Notes: generated from the sequence alone by a model not told the origin. DNA of 59,632 nt from Desulfobacterales bacterium (GCA_028282295.1 JANQIE010000110.1:1-59632); one strand, 5' to 3'. Shown: positions 9,288-19,423, counted from the stretch's first letter. A program made the numbers and translations.

Positions 9288-10913
9288 CTAGAAAGGTCGT
9301 GGACGGGTGGCGGTATCAAATTCGGGGGCGACCTTTTTAATACGGGCGCCGGCAGCCGGTTCATGCAGCAAAATCGCCTCGCCGCCCTCCAGGCCGGCCA
9401 CAATCTGCACAAACCGGTCATTGGCGCTGCCCATCAACACCGGACGGGCCTCATAATGTCCCCCCTTATCCACATAGCAAACCGATTGTTCTTTCAGGGC
9501 AAACACCGCCTGGGCCGGCACCAGCAGGACATCCGCCAAAACTTCGGCGATAATCTCCACACTGGCCGTCAGCCCCGGTTTCAGATACGGATGCCGCCCC
9601 TGCACAAGCACTTCGGTGGTGTAAACCTTCAGATCGGGATTCATCCAACTGACCTGCGAATCGGCCACGGCCGCGACCTTGGTGACCTTACCGGTGAGCG
9701 CCAGATCCGGATAGGCATCCAACTTGATCTTCACCTGCTGCCCTGCCTTGACTTTCTTCACCGCCGATTCAATAACCTTGACCTCCACGGCCATCTCGGA
9801 AAGATCGGGCAACCGGATCAACGCCTGCCGCTCGCGCACGGTCATGCCAGCCTCGATCGGCTCCTGTCGGCGCCGCCAGCCACCCTGGGCGGCATAAACC
9901 ACCAGACCGGGCTGGGTAGCGCGGATAACACACTTTTCAACCTGGTCGAGCAGCTTTTGAAGTTTGCTGTTTTGCAATTCATAGTTAAGCCGGCGCGACG
10001 CCTCCTTGGCGCGGGCACGTGCCTCCTTGCTCTTGGCCCGGGCGGTAATCCGCTCCAGCTCGCGCTCCGCCTCGCGGTAGTTGGACAGCAGCCGCTCGGT
10101 CTCCTTGGCAAAATCGTATTTAATGAACAACTCACGCGCAGTCTGGGCCCGCTCCAGCTCGACCCCCTTGCGTTTCAAGCTCAGCGTGTCCGCTTCCAGT
10201 TCATCGCGGGTCACATACCCCTTGGCATGCAACGTCTCGGTCCATTTCAGTTTATTCTGAGCCCGAGTCACCTCCTCGCGCGCCAGGTCGATATCGGTTT
10301 CCAAATAGCGTTTTTTCTGCAACGCCTCGCCGTCCAGCGCCTGACCGGCGATCAACCGGTCGTAGGCGTTCTTCTTGTTCTGTAAAATCTGCCGGGCCAA
10401 TCCGGCGCCCACATATTTTTCAAGATCCATCCAGGCAAATTTAACCTTCAACTCACCGGCATTGATATCACTTTCATTCTGTTTCAATTCGATCAACAAA
10501 TCCTCAGTGGCCTGATTAAAGGCTGAACGAGCGTCGTTAACCTTGATATGTTGCTGAGTCGCCTTGTCCTCCAAAGCCGAGGAATCGAGTTCCACCAGAA
10601 TTTTGCCCGCGGCGACATCCGCTTCGGTGATCAACGTCCCCTCGTCGACAATGCTGATCAAAGTGGTCGAGCCCTGCACCTGCGAGCGGATATCCTGAGA
10701 CCGCAACGCTTTCAGATTGCCCCGTTCCAGGACACTGACCACCAACTCCCCGCGCCCGACCTTGTAAAGCGTGCCGTTTGCATCAACCTCGTCAGGATCC
10801 GGAGCCATCAACGTTTGCAGCCCCATGAGCACCAGCGCGATACCGAACGCACCGAACCCGTAGAGCAAAAAACGCCAACCACCGCGCTGTCTCAACCTTT
10901 GCACAAAAGACAT
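9288..10913 (-). CDS. HlyD/MacA-type periplasmic adaptor
   Basis: 541-residue membrane fusion protein linking the inner-membrane permease to the outer-membrane channel. One N-terminal helix (about 15-32), a lipoyl/barrel half near 45-110, a long alpha-helical hairpin (about 115-350, rich in Lys/Glu/Arg heptads), then the second lipoyl half and beta-barrel (about 350-520). The hairpin is long for MacA, suggesting reach through a wide periplasm. The ATG at 10913 follows the OMF stop by 8 bp with an AGGAAA-like site; the two genes are translationally close. Confidence 0.92.
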   Translation of the reverse strand: MSFVQRLRQRGGWRFLLYGFGAFGIALVLMGLQTLMAPDPDEVDANGTLYKVGRGELVVSVLERGNLKALRSQDIRSQVQGSTTLISIVDEGTLITEADVAAGKILVELDSSALEDKATQQHIKVNDARSAFNQATEDLLIELKQNESDINAGELKVKFAWMDLEKYVGAGLARQILQNKKNAYDRLIAGQALDGEALQKKRYLETDIDLAREEVTRAQNKLKWTETLHAKGYVTRDELEADTLSLKRKGVELERAQTARELFIKYDFAKETERLLSNYREAERELERITARAKSKEARARAKEASRRLNYELQNSKLQKLLDQVEKCVIRATQPGLVVYAAQGGWRRRQEPIEAGMTVRERQALIRLPDLSEMAVEVKVIESAVKKVKAGQQVKIKLDAYPDLALTGKVTKVAAVADSQVSWMNPDLKVYTTEVLVQGRHPYLKPGLTASVEIIAEVLADVLLVPAQAVFALKEQSVCYVDKGGHYEARPVLMGSANDRFVQIVAGLEGGEAILLHEPAAGARIKKVAPEFDTATRPRPF

Positions 10914-10921
10914 ATTGCCGA

Positions 10922-12586
10922 TCACTTTCCTTTTTGTCCTGCCCCGGCGCCGTAAAGCCACTGTTCGGGGGTGCGCACATCCAACAATCCCAGGTCCCGG
11001 TAAAACTCCAGCCGGGCGATAGTATGATCCGTCAGCGCCCGCACCAGGGCGTTTTGCGACTCCACCAGGGCGGCCCGCGCTTCGAGCAGATCACGGGTAT
11101 CGGCCCGTCCGGCCTGCAACAACAAGGTTGTGCTGTCCACCCGCCGGCCGGCCAGGGCCACGCTGTTCTGTTGAATAATATAGCTTTGGCGGGCCTGCTG
11201 CAAGGTGCGCCAGGCATTGCGAACATCCAGCTTGACCTGATCCGTGCGGCGGCCCAGTTCGCGTTTGGCGCGGTCCAAAACAATCAAAGCGCGACGATAG
11301 GCATTGCGTTCGGTCAACCGGTCAAAAGGCAAATCAACATCCAGACCCGCATTGTAAGTGGCGTCGTCAGTGTCGAATTCAGTGTAGCGGGTGTCCGGCT
11401 TGGACGGCAGACTGGCACTGAAACTCAAATCGACATCCGGCCCCAGGTCACGGACCGCTACGGTTACCTTGCGTTTGGCGTCATCGACCCGGTCCCGTTC
11501 GACCAGCAGGTCCTGGCGATGATCCAAGGCAATGGCGATGGCCGGCGCCTGTTCCCACTCAGGATGAACAATTCCCGCAGCCTGCAACTGCTCCAGGTCG
11601 TTTTCATCCAGATCGATCACAGTATCGATGGGCAACGCCAGATCCAGCTTCAAGACGTCGAGTAATTCAAAATACCGTTTCAACGCCCCGATCCAGCGAT
11701 CCTTGGCGCGCAGTTCATCCTGTCTGGCCTGATCGGCCTGAAATTCGGGCAACCGGCCTGCGCGAGCCACCATCGCGGCGCGATCGCCGGCGATCCGCAA
11801 ATTCTCATAATTGTTCCGCTCGTTGCGCACCACCACCCTTTGCTGTAACACGCGGTAGTATGCACCGGCGATCTGCACTGCAAACGTTTTTTTGAAACGC
11901 GCAAACTCACGGATGGCGTAAATCACATCCCGCTCAGCCTGCTTCAGGTCCTCAGTGGCGATGTCCTTGCCCGCACCGCGCCACAGCGGCTGAATGATAT
12001 TGAGCGCCAGAATCGAAGCCGCCGTGCGCCGCGGATCGCCGGTCAGATGCTTCAAAAACTCGGTGCTCAAATTAAGACCGATGGTGGCACCGGTTTTCAA
12101 CAAACGCGCCACCCCCACTTGCCCGCCACCGGCAATGGTTTCATCGCCGGGCGACTTATCCCAGTCGGCATTGAGCAGGCCGCTGAACCGGTTCGAAAAA
12201 TCGTGCCGCGCATCGGTCAGAGCGAGCGCGGTCAGATAAACATCTTCCTTCTCATTTTGATAAGTACGGCTATTGAATTCGGCCAGTTCAAGCGCCTTGG
12301 CCAGCGGCAGGATCAACGGGGGTTCCAGGCGCTGCCGGAATTCAGGCGGCAGGGTCAATAGCGGCTGTGCGGCCCGTTCAAGCGACGGCAACGGATCGCG
12401 GGTCAATTTTTCGATCGTATACAATTCGTCACCGTCATAGAGCGCCCGGTGCTTTTGCGCCAGAATAGAATACACCTGGGCATCGGCCTGGTTGCGATAA
12501 TACTTGGCCCCGCAGCCGGTCAACCAAACCGCCGCCCAAACAGCCCCCATGAGGCACCATAAACTAGGCCAACGTACTAACCCCAT
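10922..12586 (-). CDS. TolC-family outer-membrane efflux lipoprotein
   Basis: 554 residues. N-terminal lipoprotein signal with lipobox LTGC (Cys near residue 25), then two TolC-type OEP repeats with long helices; the second contains the typical LDVRNAWRTLQQARQSY segment. It would form the outer-membrane channel of the efflux system encoded downstream. The ATG at 12586 gives a normal signal peptide. The upstream 81 bp to sppA is filled with an AT-rich TTTCAAA repeat. Confidence 0.92.
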   Translation of the reverse strand: MGLVRWPSLWCLMGAVWAAVWLTGCGAKYYRNQADAQVYSILAQKHRALYDGDELYTIEKLTRDPLPSLERAAQPLLTLPPEFRQRLEPPLILPLAKALELAEFNSRTYQNEKEDVYLTALALTDARHDFSNRFSGLLNADWDKSPGDETIAGGGQVGVARLLKTGATIGLNLSTEFLKHLTGDPRRTAASILALNIIQPLWRGAGKDIATEDLKQAERDVIYAIREFARFKKTFAVQIAGAYYRVLQQRVVVRNERNNYENLRIAGDRAAMVARAGRLPEFQADQARQDELRAKDRWIGALKRYFELLDVLKLDLALPIDTVIDLDENDLEQLQAAGIVHPEWEQAPAIAIALDHRQDLLVERDRVDDAKRKVTVAVRDLGPDVDLSFSASLPSKPDTRYTEFDTDDATYNAGLDVDLPFDRLTERNAYRRALIVLDRAKRELGRRTDQVKLDVRNAWRTLQQARQSYIIQQNSVALAGRRVDSTTLLLQAGRADTRDLLEARAALVESQNALVRALTDHTIARLEFYRDLGLLDVRTPEQWLYGAGAGQKGK

Positions 12587-12614
12587 AACCTCGCCCGATG
12601 TCTTCAAAACGTTG

Positions 12615-12667
12615 AAACCCCAGCCCCAAATTTCAAGTTTCAAACTTCAAACTTCAAATTTCAAATT
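12615..12667. repeat. AT-rich TTTCAAA/TTGAAA intergenic repeat
   Basis: A run of degenerate TTTCAAGTTTCAAACTTC units. Similar strings occur at 24713-24733 and 25078-25112 in other gaps of this window, so this is a dispersed simple repeat, not a gene-specific signal. Confidence 0.6.
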
Positions 12668-13651
12668 TCAATTTCCGGCACCAGCCGTCCAAAGATAGTA
12701 AAATCCGGGTTTAAGCGCCGCGGACGGCACCGGCCAATCGATTTTCACCAGGGCCGCGCCCGGTCCCGTCACCTGATTGACCGCATCGTTGTACCAGTTG
12801 TCATCGGCATAGCGGGTGCGGCGGTAAACAACGACCTTGGCGTCTGCCGGCAACTCGGCCAGCGATTTGGCCTTGGTCACGGCATCGCTCAAATAGCCGA
12901 CCTCATCGACCAGCCCCAGTTTGCGGGCCTCTTCGGCCAGGTAGATCCGGGCGGTGGCAACATCAGCCAGGGCCTCGGATGTCAACGTTCGATGCTGGGC
13001 AACCAACTCCAGAAAACGATCCCCCATCGCGTCGGTCAAATCCTGCATGATCTCCTGCTCCTGGTCCGTGCTGCGGCGAAACGGCGAGCCCATATCCTTA
13101 TTCTCACCCGATTTGCTCACCTCGACATCGACCCCGATCTTGCCCATCAAATCAGCCACCTGTGGACGCATGAAAATCACCCCGATGGAGCCGGTCACCG
13201 AAGTCGGATGGGCCATGATGTAATCGGCCGGCAGGGCCATGTAGTAACCGCCCGAAGCCGCCACGTTCATCATCATGACAACCACCTTGGCCTTGCTGCG
13301 GCTCTTGAACGCCATGATCTCGTGATACAACACATCCGAAGCCGTGACAGTTCCGCCGGGTGAATCGATCTTGAGCAGCACGGCCTTGATTTGTTTGTCC
13401 TGCTCGGCCCGTTTGAGCTGTCCGACAATTTCCTGGACCATGCTCGGTTGCGCACTCAGCAAACCTTGCCGGGGAGAACCGGAGATAATACCGCGCACGG
13501 AAACGATCAACACCTTGCCCTTTTTCTTGCCCTCCAACGTAAACTCACGCAACGGCTCAGTGGCATCCGGAAACAGTTTGACTTTCGGTGCCGCGCATCC
13601 GCTCAAAACAACCATGGCCAGTAAGACCGCACATAGGTAAAAAAGACGCAT
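12668..13651 (-). CDS. sppA: Signal peptide peptidase SppA (lipoprotein)
   Basis: 327-residue S49 serine peptidase that cleaves leftover signal peptides in the membrane. The N-terminus MRLFYLCAVLLAMVVLSGC is a lipoprotein signal with Cys19. Catalytic Ser133 is in VAASGGYY and the likely general base Lys185 in SGENKDMG; their spacing of 52 residues equals that of Bacillus SppA (Ser147/Lys199). It is the short, single-repeat form. GGGGAGGAAAAC before the ATG at 13651 fixes the start. Same strand as the efflux operon and 81 bp upstream of it, so perhaps co-transcribed. Confidence 0.94.
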   Translation of the reverse strand: MRLFYLCAVLLAMVVLSGCAAPKVKLFPDATEPLREFTLEGKKKGKVLIVSVRGIISGSPRQGLLSAQPSMVQEIVGQLKRAEQDKQIKAVLLKIDSPGGTVTASDVLYHEIMAFKSRSKAKVVVMMMNVAASGGYYMALPADYIMAHPTSVTGSIGVIFMRPQVADLMGKIGVDVEVSKSGENKDMGSPFRRSTDQEQEIMQDLTDAMGDRFLELVAQHRTLTSEALADVATARIYLAEEARKLGLVDEVGYLSDAVTKAKSLAELPADAKVVVYRRTRYADDNWYNDAVNQVTGPGAALVKIDWPVPSAALKPGFYYLWTAGAGN

Positions 13652-13826
13652 TGTTTTCCTCCCCACCCGTGATTTCAGATTTGGTGTCCACCGTTGGCTT
13701 CGACTTTGCTTTTTGCTTGATTCATGCGGCATTATCGGGCATTTTTTTAAGCAGTACAACCATTTTGTTCGCCGCAGCCAACGGTGCTCACACCAACGCC
13801 AACCAACTTCGGACAAGGTGCTCGGC

Positions 13827-14534
13827 ATGCAATTGTTCCGCGCGTACATCACCATCACGCTTGTACTTTGCACCCTGCCCTGGCAGGCCACGGCCATGAA
13901 TCCTGCCGAGGCACGGCGAACCATGGTTGCAAGAGACATCCGTGGCAGAGGCATCCACGACCTGAAAGTCCTCGCCGCCATGACCAGCGTCCCTCGTCAT
14001 CGCTTTGTACCACAGGCCATGCAACGGCGTGCCTATGGCGACCACCCGCTGCCCATTGGCGACGGTCAGACCATTTCCCAGCCCTACATCGTCGCCCTGA
14101 TGACCACCAAATTAAACCTGACCGGCGACGAAAAAGTCCTGGAAATCGGCACCGGCAGCGGCTATCAGGCCGCGGTGCTGGCCCACATCGTCAAGACCGT
14201 CTACACCATTGAAATCCGTGCCAACCTGCACCGCAAAGCCACCCGCACCCTGCAAACGTTGAAATACACCAACATCCACACCCGGCATGCCGACGGGTAT
14301 TTTGGATGGCCGCAGGCCGGTCCGTTCGATTGCATCATGATCACGGCGGCGGTCGATCACATCCCGCCCCCACTGAAAAGCCAACTCAAGGAAGGCGGCC
14401 GCATGATCCTGCCCCAAGGCAACCCGTTCAGCTATCAGAACCTGGTGCTGGTCACCAAAAAAAGCGGCGACTATTTTGTCGAACAAATTGCCGGGGTGTT
14501 GTTCGTACCGATGACCGGAGAAGCGCTGAAGTGA
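13827..14534 (+). CDS. pcm: Protein-L-isoaspartate O-methyltransferase with signal peptide
   Basis: SAM-dependent enzyme that methylates isoaspartyl residues to start their repair. The SAM-binding motif I is VLEIGTGSGYQAAVL and the upstream QTISQPYIVALM block is family-typical. With the ATG at 13827 the protein is 235 residues and begins MQLFRAYITITLVLC followed by TLPWQATA, a credible cleavable signal peptide, so a periplasmic enzyme is likely; normal Pcm is cytoplasmic. No strong ribosome site is seen (weak GACAAGG about 10 bp upstream). Divergent from sppA. Confidence 0.88.
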   Translation: MQLFRAYITITLVLCTLPWQATAMNPAEARRTMVARDIRGRGIHDLKVLAAMTSVPRHRFVPQAMQRRAYGDHPLPIGDGQTISQPYIVALMTTKLNLTGDEKVLEIGTGSGYQAAVLAHIVKTVYTIEIRANLHRKATRTLQTLKYTNIHTRHADGYFGWPQAGPFDCIMITAAVDHIPPPLKSQLKEGGRMILPQGNPFSYQNLVLVTKKSGDYFVEQIAGVLFVPMTGEALK

Positions 14535-14805
14535 ATTAAGAATTATGAATTAAAAATTAAGAATTGAGGTTGGCAAAAATGGGAAGACGATCGTATCAAC
14601 CGGTGGCTAAACAGACAAGCACCCGTCATGCCGGACCCGATCCGGGGGCCGGCATGACAAAGATTGACATAATTGTTTGCCGCGTCAGTGCTGGCGGCGG
14701 AGCACTTCTGCGCAGTTGATTTGGATCTAAAAATGCAACGTATAAAATCGATAAAATACCTTAATTTTTATTTTTTAATTCCCAATTCTTAATTGCACCC
14801 AATCT
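14535..14805. repeat. AT-rich inverted arms around a GC-rich palindrome
   Basis: The gap is bounded by inverted AT-rich arms (AATTAAGAATTATGAATT near 14534 and its degenerate complement ending near 14798). Between them lies a GC palindrome at 14622-14658 (TCATGCCGGACC ... GGCCGGCATGA). The same AT arms recur around 41375-41478 and singly at 44467, and the GC palindrome has relatives at 25013-25039, 38770-38797 and 44517-44568. Confidence 0.65.
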
Positions 14806-17193
14806 ATGTTGCTTCCAGCCGTTTTCAGCGTGTCGCTCGCATCACTGGCCTACGAGGTTTTACTGACGCGGACCTTTGCCGTCAGTCAGTGGAACCATCT
14901 GGCGTTCATGGTCATCAGCATTGCCCTGTTCGGCTTTGCCGCCAGCGGGACCTTTCTGGGGCTGCTGGACCATCGACGGCCCGGGTGGGTGCGGCATTGG
15001 CCGGAACCGGCGATGGTGCGCCGGTTGGTGATTCTGTTCAGTCTGGTGACACTCATTTCATTTTGCGGCCTGAACCGACTGCCGCTCGATTACTTTCGCC
15101 TGCCGGTCGATCCGGCCCAGGCACTCTATCTGCTCGCGGCCTACCTGCTTTTGGCCCTCCCCTTTTTCTTCACCGGCCTGCTCACCTCGATCGCCTACAC
15201 CACGCAAACCCGCCGCACCGGCCGGGTTTATTGCGTCAGCATGACCGGTTCGGCCATCGGCGCCCTGGTGCCGGGTATATTGTTACCGGTGTTTTCCACC
15301 GGCACACTTGTGGTCATGTATGCGCTCTTGCCGCTGTGTGTTTGCGCAGGCCCCCCGCTCAACCGGCCCTGCCGCTTACAAGGATATTTCGTGCGCGGTT
15401 GCGGCCTTGTCTGTCTGGCGGCCATCGGCATGGTGCTCGTGAACACGGCCGCACCGCTGCTGCGCGTCCGACCGTCCGACTACAAGTACATGAGTCAAAT
15501 CCTGCGTTTCCCCCATGCCCGGCTTACCGCCGGCAGCCATCATTTGACCGGTCGCATCGATCGCCTTGAAAGCCCGTCCCTGCGCTTTGCGCCGGGTTTG
15601 AGCCTGACGTACGAGGGCCCCCTGCCCCAGCAAACCGCCGTATTCAAGGACGCGGACGCGTTTTTAATGCTCTACGATACCCGGACCGATTGGCCGCAAA
15701 GCTTCGCCCGCCACACCCTGCCCCACGCCGCCTACGTGCTGGTCGGTGCGCCGCAGACCGCCTTAATCATCCAAAACGGCGGCGGCACGGCCGTGGTCAA
15801 TGCGCTGGCCGCCGGAATCGCCGCCCCGACCATCGTGGAACCGAATCCGCAATGGGCCGCCATACTGCAAGACCACTACGGCATTCCGGTGACAACTGCC
15901 AATCCACGCGCGTACCTGAACCGCTCCGCGGCAACCTTCGATGTCATCCAAATCGAAAGCTGGGGCGGTTCAATTCCGGGTGCAACAGCTTTAGAGCAAA
16001 GCACCCTTTTGACCACCAACGCCTTATCCTTGTATCTCAGCCGTCTGAAGCCGGACGGGATCCTGCTCATGGCCCGCAAAACCCTGCTGCCGCCGGCGGA
16101 CAGTCTGCGCTTGTGGGCCACCGCTTACGAAAGCCTGCAAAACCATGGTGCAGCCGAACCGGCCCGCCATTTAGTGATGATTCGCAATTGGGACACCTTT
16201 GCCTTGATCGTGTCCCGGCAACCGCTACGCCTCTCAAAACGCTTTACCCAATTTGTCCGGCGCCACAATTTTGACTGGGTGCACACCGCCACGCCGACCG
16301 GCCAACCGGCCAACCATTTCAATCGCTTCAAAGCGCCGTATTATCACCAAGCCGTCACCCAACTGAACAAAGCTTACGCACAGGGCCACACGGAGCGCTT
16401 TTTCAGCGACTATAACCTTGATGTGCGCCCCCAGTCCGATGATCGCCCGTTTCCAGGCCGCCATATGAAATGGACCAAAATCAGAGCCATGTATCACGCC
16501 ATGGGCAGTCGTTTGTATGCCGTGATGCTCTCGGGAGAAATCATCGTCGCGGTTGTTTTCGGCGAGGCGGTGGTCATCGCGGCCCTGCTCCTGCTTGTAC
16601 CGATGATGGCCGGCCGCCACGCCCGTCAACACATGCCGTGGCGGTCGCTGGTCTTTTTTCTCGCGGTCGGCGCCGGTTTTATCCTGGTAGAACTTTATTT
16701 CATCAAACAGTTCACCCAGGTCTTCATCGAACCGGCGATCAGTTTCGCCGTGGTGCTGGCCGGCATCCTGGCATTTTCCGGTCTCGGTGGCCTGCTGTCG
16801 CAGTACTGCCCCCGCGCCGCCTTGCCCCGGCCGACGTTTGGCGCCGCCGGGGTATTGCTGCTGATCCCGGTAACGCGCTTCTGGTGGCACCCCTGGCTGT
16901 TGTCGCTGGCCTTTCCGATGCAGGTCGCCGGTGCCCTGGCCCTCATAGCCGTGCCGGGGATGTTGATGGGCTTTCCCTTTGCATTGGGGATGCGCTTTGC
17001 AGCGCAAACCAGCTTTCAGCGGGTTTACGCCTGGGCCGCCAACGGATGCGCCTCGGTGCTCAGTGCGGTGGCGGCCGCCCAGATCAGCCTTGCCTGGGGA
17101 CTTAACGCCATCATGATCGGCGCCGTAACCTGCTATATCGGCGCGGGTATCCTGGCAGCCGTTGCCGGCCGGCCAACCGCTGCGCGGCCTTGA
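14806..17193 (+). CDS. Membrane-embedded spermidine-synthase-like protein
   Basis: 795 residues in three parts: about six N-terminal membrane helices (1-215), a soluble Rossmann methyltransferase-like domain resembling spermine/spermidine synthase (about 230-560), and about seven C-terminal helices (570-790). The nucleotide-binding region reads NGGGTAVVNALAAG with a following VEPNP, matching the GGG...VExdP pattern of the family. Such fusions are common in Desulfobacterota and Myxococcota; whether they make polyamines is unproven. No Shine-Dalgarno is obvious before the ATG at 14806, which directly follows the AT-rich repeat arm. Confidence 0.82.
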   Translation: MLLPAVFSVSLASLAYEVLLTRTFAVSQWNHLAFMVISIALFGFAASGTFLGLLDHRRPGWVRHWPEPAMVRRLVILFSLVTLISFCGLNRLPLDYFRLPVDPAQALYLLAAYLLLALPFFFTGLLTSIAYTTQTRRTGRVYCVSMTGSAIGALVPGILLPVFSTGTLVVMYALLPLCVCAGPPLNRPCRLQGYFVRGCGLVCLAAIGMVLVNTAAPLLRVRPSDYKYMSQILRFPHARLTAGSHHLTGRIDRLESPSLRFAPGLSLTYEGPLPQQTAVFKDADAFLMLYDTRTDWPQSFARHTLPHAAYVLVGAPQTALIIQNGGGTAVVNALAAGIAAPTIVEPNPQWAAILQDHYGIPVTTANPRAYLNRSAATFDVIQIESWGGSIPGATALEQSTLLTTNALSLYLSRLKPDGILLMARKTLLPPADSLRLWATAYESLQNHGAAEPARHLVMIRNWDTFALIVSRQPLRLSKRFTQFVRRHNFDWVHTATPTGQPANHFNRFKAPYYHQAVTQLNKAYAQGHTERFFSDYNLDVRPQSDDRPFPGRHMKWTKIRAMYHAMGSRLYAVMLSGEIIVAVVFGEAVVIAALLLLVPMMAGRHARQHMPWRSLVFFLAVGAGFILVELYFIKQFTQVFIEPAISFAVVLAGILAFSGLGGLLSQYCPRAALPRPTFGAAGVLLLIPVTRFWWHPWLLSLAFPMQVAGALALIAVPGMLMGFPFALGMRFAAQTSFQRVYAWAANGCASVLSAVAAAQISLAWGLNAIMIGAVTCYIGAGILAAVAGRPTAARP

Positions 17194-17312
17194 GTCCGCC
17201 AAATCAAGATTTGACAAGGGCTTACCAAGCGTTAATACTTTAAAGGCTTGTGAAAAAATAACCGGACGCCACAAAATGACCGTGGCGCTCGATCCTGAGA
17301 AAGGGGGCCACC

Positions 17313-17942
17313 TTGAACATCACAAAAAAAAAGAATGAATATCGGCTTTTGATGATCGCGGCGATAATCGCCTCATTTTGCCTGGCATGCGCCACCGACC
17401 ACAACCAAATGACGGACACACCGCAATCATTGTCTTTCGAACCGGTAAACGTAAATGATTTAGCCCCCGGACTGGCGGTACGGTATTATAAACGTAAATT
17501 TCGTCACATCGACCAAATGCCGACCGGTAAAGCAGAAGTGACCGAGGGTGTCGCCGGCGCTCCGATCACCTACATCAATCATCGCTTCGGCTCGAAAGGT
17601 GTTTTCGACAGCCGCCGCAGAATCAAAATCGGCGTCCGCCTGGCCGGTTTTCTACATTTCGACCAGCCGGGCATCTACCGGTTGCGCACCATTTCCAATG
17701 ACGGGGTCGAAGTCTATCTCAACGGCGTCACCGTGGTCAGCGACCCGGGCATCCACTCCGCCCACGAAATGATCTCCAATCCGATCAGAATCAAAAAAAA
17801 AGGCTGGTATGCATTTAAAATAAAATACTTCCAGAACAAAAAATCGGCGGTCCTGCGTTTTTCCCGCCAGCACCCCAAGTCAAACACCTTCGAAGTCGTC
17901 CCGCCGGAGGCTTATGGGCACAAACCCGGTGAAGACAATTAA
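17313..17942 (+). CDS. PA14-domain lipoprotein
   Basis: 209 residues starting at TTG, supported by AAGGGGG 5 bases upstream. A Lys-rich N-region and hydrophobic segment end in SFCLAC, a lipobox-like site (Cys26). Residues about 50-195 form a PA14-like beta domain: GLAVRYYKRKF, the turn GIYRLRTISNDGVEVYLNG, and GWYAFKIKYFQ are typical. PA14 domains bind carbohydrate or form adhesive modules, so a cell-surface role is likely. Convergent with the lipase gene with 26 bp between. Confidence 0.8.
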   Translation: MNITKKKNEYRLLMIAAIIASFCLACATDHNQMTDTPQSLSFEPVNVNDLAPGLAVRYYKRKFRHIDQMPTGKAEVTEGVAGAPITYINHRFGSKGVFDSRRRIKIGVRLAGFLHFDQPGIYRLRTISNDGVEVYLNGVTVVSDPGIHSAHEMISNPIRIKKKGWYAFKIKYFQNKKSAVLRFSRQHPKSNTFEVVPPEAYGHKPGEDN

Positions 17943-17968
17943 AAATGATGAGAAGACAATGTTGGAAT

Positions 17969-19423
17969 TTACGGTCGCGGCTGCTCGAGCAGAAAATAGA
18001 GGATGTTGTCGGTAAAGGCCGGATCTTTGGTCAGCCCCAGGTGGTCGGAAAACAAGAACAGGACTTGCTGCCAGTGGATGGGAGAGACCAAACGTTTTTC
18101 GACCTGTCCGGGGGGGCGCTCGTCCATCAGGGCGCTGGTGCGCAGCACGGTGCCGTCGCCCGGACCGGTTTGCACAACTATCAACCGGCCGTCGGCGTCG
18201 ATTCGGACGGTCCGGGCGGTGTCCACCGAGTCGCCCGCCACCAGAAACAGCCGCAGGCTGTTGGGGGGACGAGCCGGCCGGTCAAGGGCGGCCGTAAATT
18301 GATTGGCCCGGTGCAGGCACCGGGTCAGATGGGCCAGGGCTATTTGGCGTCGCTCTTCAGGATCGCTCACGTGAGGCAGCAGCATTTGCAATACCGGCGC
18401 CTGATCCGGATCGGCCAAGCCCCATTGGTGATGTCGCCACAGGCCGGGATCGAAAATATCTTCAACCGCACGGCCGGCGTTGTCTATCAGCGGTTTGTGC
18501 CGGGTACGGGGTAGCAATTGGTACACCGAAGGCATCGTCCCCACGACGGCGGCCGGGTATTTGGGAAAAAAAGCGGCCGGTTTGATGCCCTGGACCAGGT
18601 GTTGCAATGTGCTCAGCGAGCCGGCATTGGGCGGGCCGATCATAATCAGATGTTCGATATACTTGGTCCCTTCCCAGGTGACCGGCGGCAGGCTGCCGTC
18701 GGCGGGCAAGTCCTGGGTGCCGTAGCGGGCATAATACCTGGCCACCAGACTGCCCATGGAATGGGCCACGATGTCGAATTTGGTGGGTGCGGGTTTGATG
18801 CCGAAGCGCCGCAACCGTTCCTGCTGCACGTAGGCCAGCTTTGCCTTGATGAACCGGTCGAGCTGACGGGCGCTTTCGACGATATCGCGGCGCCAGTCAT
18901 AGTCGAACTGGAAACAGGTGAAATGGCGGTCGCCGTAGTCGATGGCGCCCGCTTCTCCCAGCCCTTGATCCCGATACCCGCCCACCCCCAGGACCTGCAG
19001 GATATGATAGTACGCGTTAAGCTGGATCGGATACCCCATGAAGTTGATGACGACCCGGTCCAACGCCCCGTCGGCGGTCACATCATCCGCCAGATCGGCC
19101 AGCGGTGTTTCCGGCCGCATCGGCAGGGCGATCAGACGCGCCCCTTCGGGGGTGTTGGGATTGACCTGCCCCAGTCCGAAGGCCCCCCAAACCAGATTGC
19201 CGGATGGTCTTTGAACCAGACGCGACCCGAGAATGCCGGGGATGACGATAACCGGATTGCGGGTCGGGTCTTCATACTGCGCCAGGTCGTTGTAAAGTTT
19301 GCCCAGATCCGGGGACCGGTACTTGGGGGCGCAGGCAACGGGCGCAAGGATAAGAATCATTAAAAGAATCGAGGTACAAAGCGGGTGGTGAGCAGCACCC
19401 GGGGCTGTTCGATGAGCATCCAT
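17969..19423 (-). CDS. LCAT-type lipase/acyltransferase
   Basis: 484-residue alpha/beta hydrolase of the lecithin:cholesterol acyltransferase family (PF02450). Family start VIVIPGILGSRL at residues 58-69; nucleophile Ser222 in DIVAHSMGSLVARYY; acid and base candidates in LVAGDSVD and PIHWQQ near the C-terminus. The N-terminus (about 1-31) is a hydrophobic export signal ending APVAC, a non-canonical lipobox, so either a lipoprotein or a cleaved secreted protein. Role: probably phospholipid or lipid ester remodelling at the envelope. 58 bp downstream of nhaA, possibly co-transcribed. Confidence 0.85.
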   Translation of the reverse strand: MDAHRTAPGAAHHPLCTSILLMILILAPVACAPKYRSPDLGKLYNDLAQYEDPTRNPVIVIPGILGSRLVQRPSGNLVWGAFGLGQVNPNTPEGARLIALPMRPETPLADLADDVTADGALDRVVINFMGYPIQLNAYYHILQVLGVGGYRDQGLGEAGAIDYGDRHFTCFQFDYDWRRDIVESARQLDRFIKAKLAYVQQERLRRFGIKPAPTKFDIVAHSMGSLVARYYARYGTQDLPADGSLPPVTWEGTKYIEHLIMIGPPNAGSLSTLQHLVQGIKPAAFFPKYPAAVVGTMPSVYQLLPRTRHKPLIDNAGRAVEDIFDPGLWRHHQWGLADPDQAPVLQMLLPHVSDPEERRQIALAHLTRCLHRANQFTAALDRPARPPNSLRLFLVAGDSVDTARTVRIDADGRLIVVQTGPGDGTVLRTSALMDERPPGQVEKRLVSPIHWQQVLFLFSDHLGLTKDPAFTDNILYFLLEQPRP

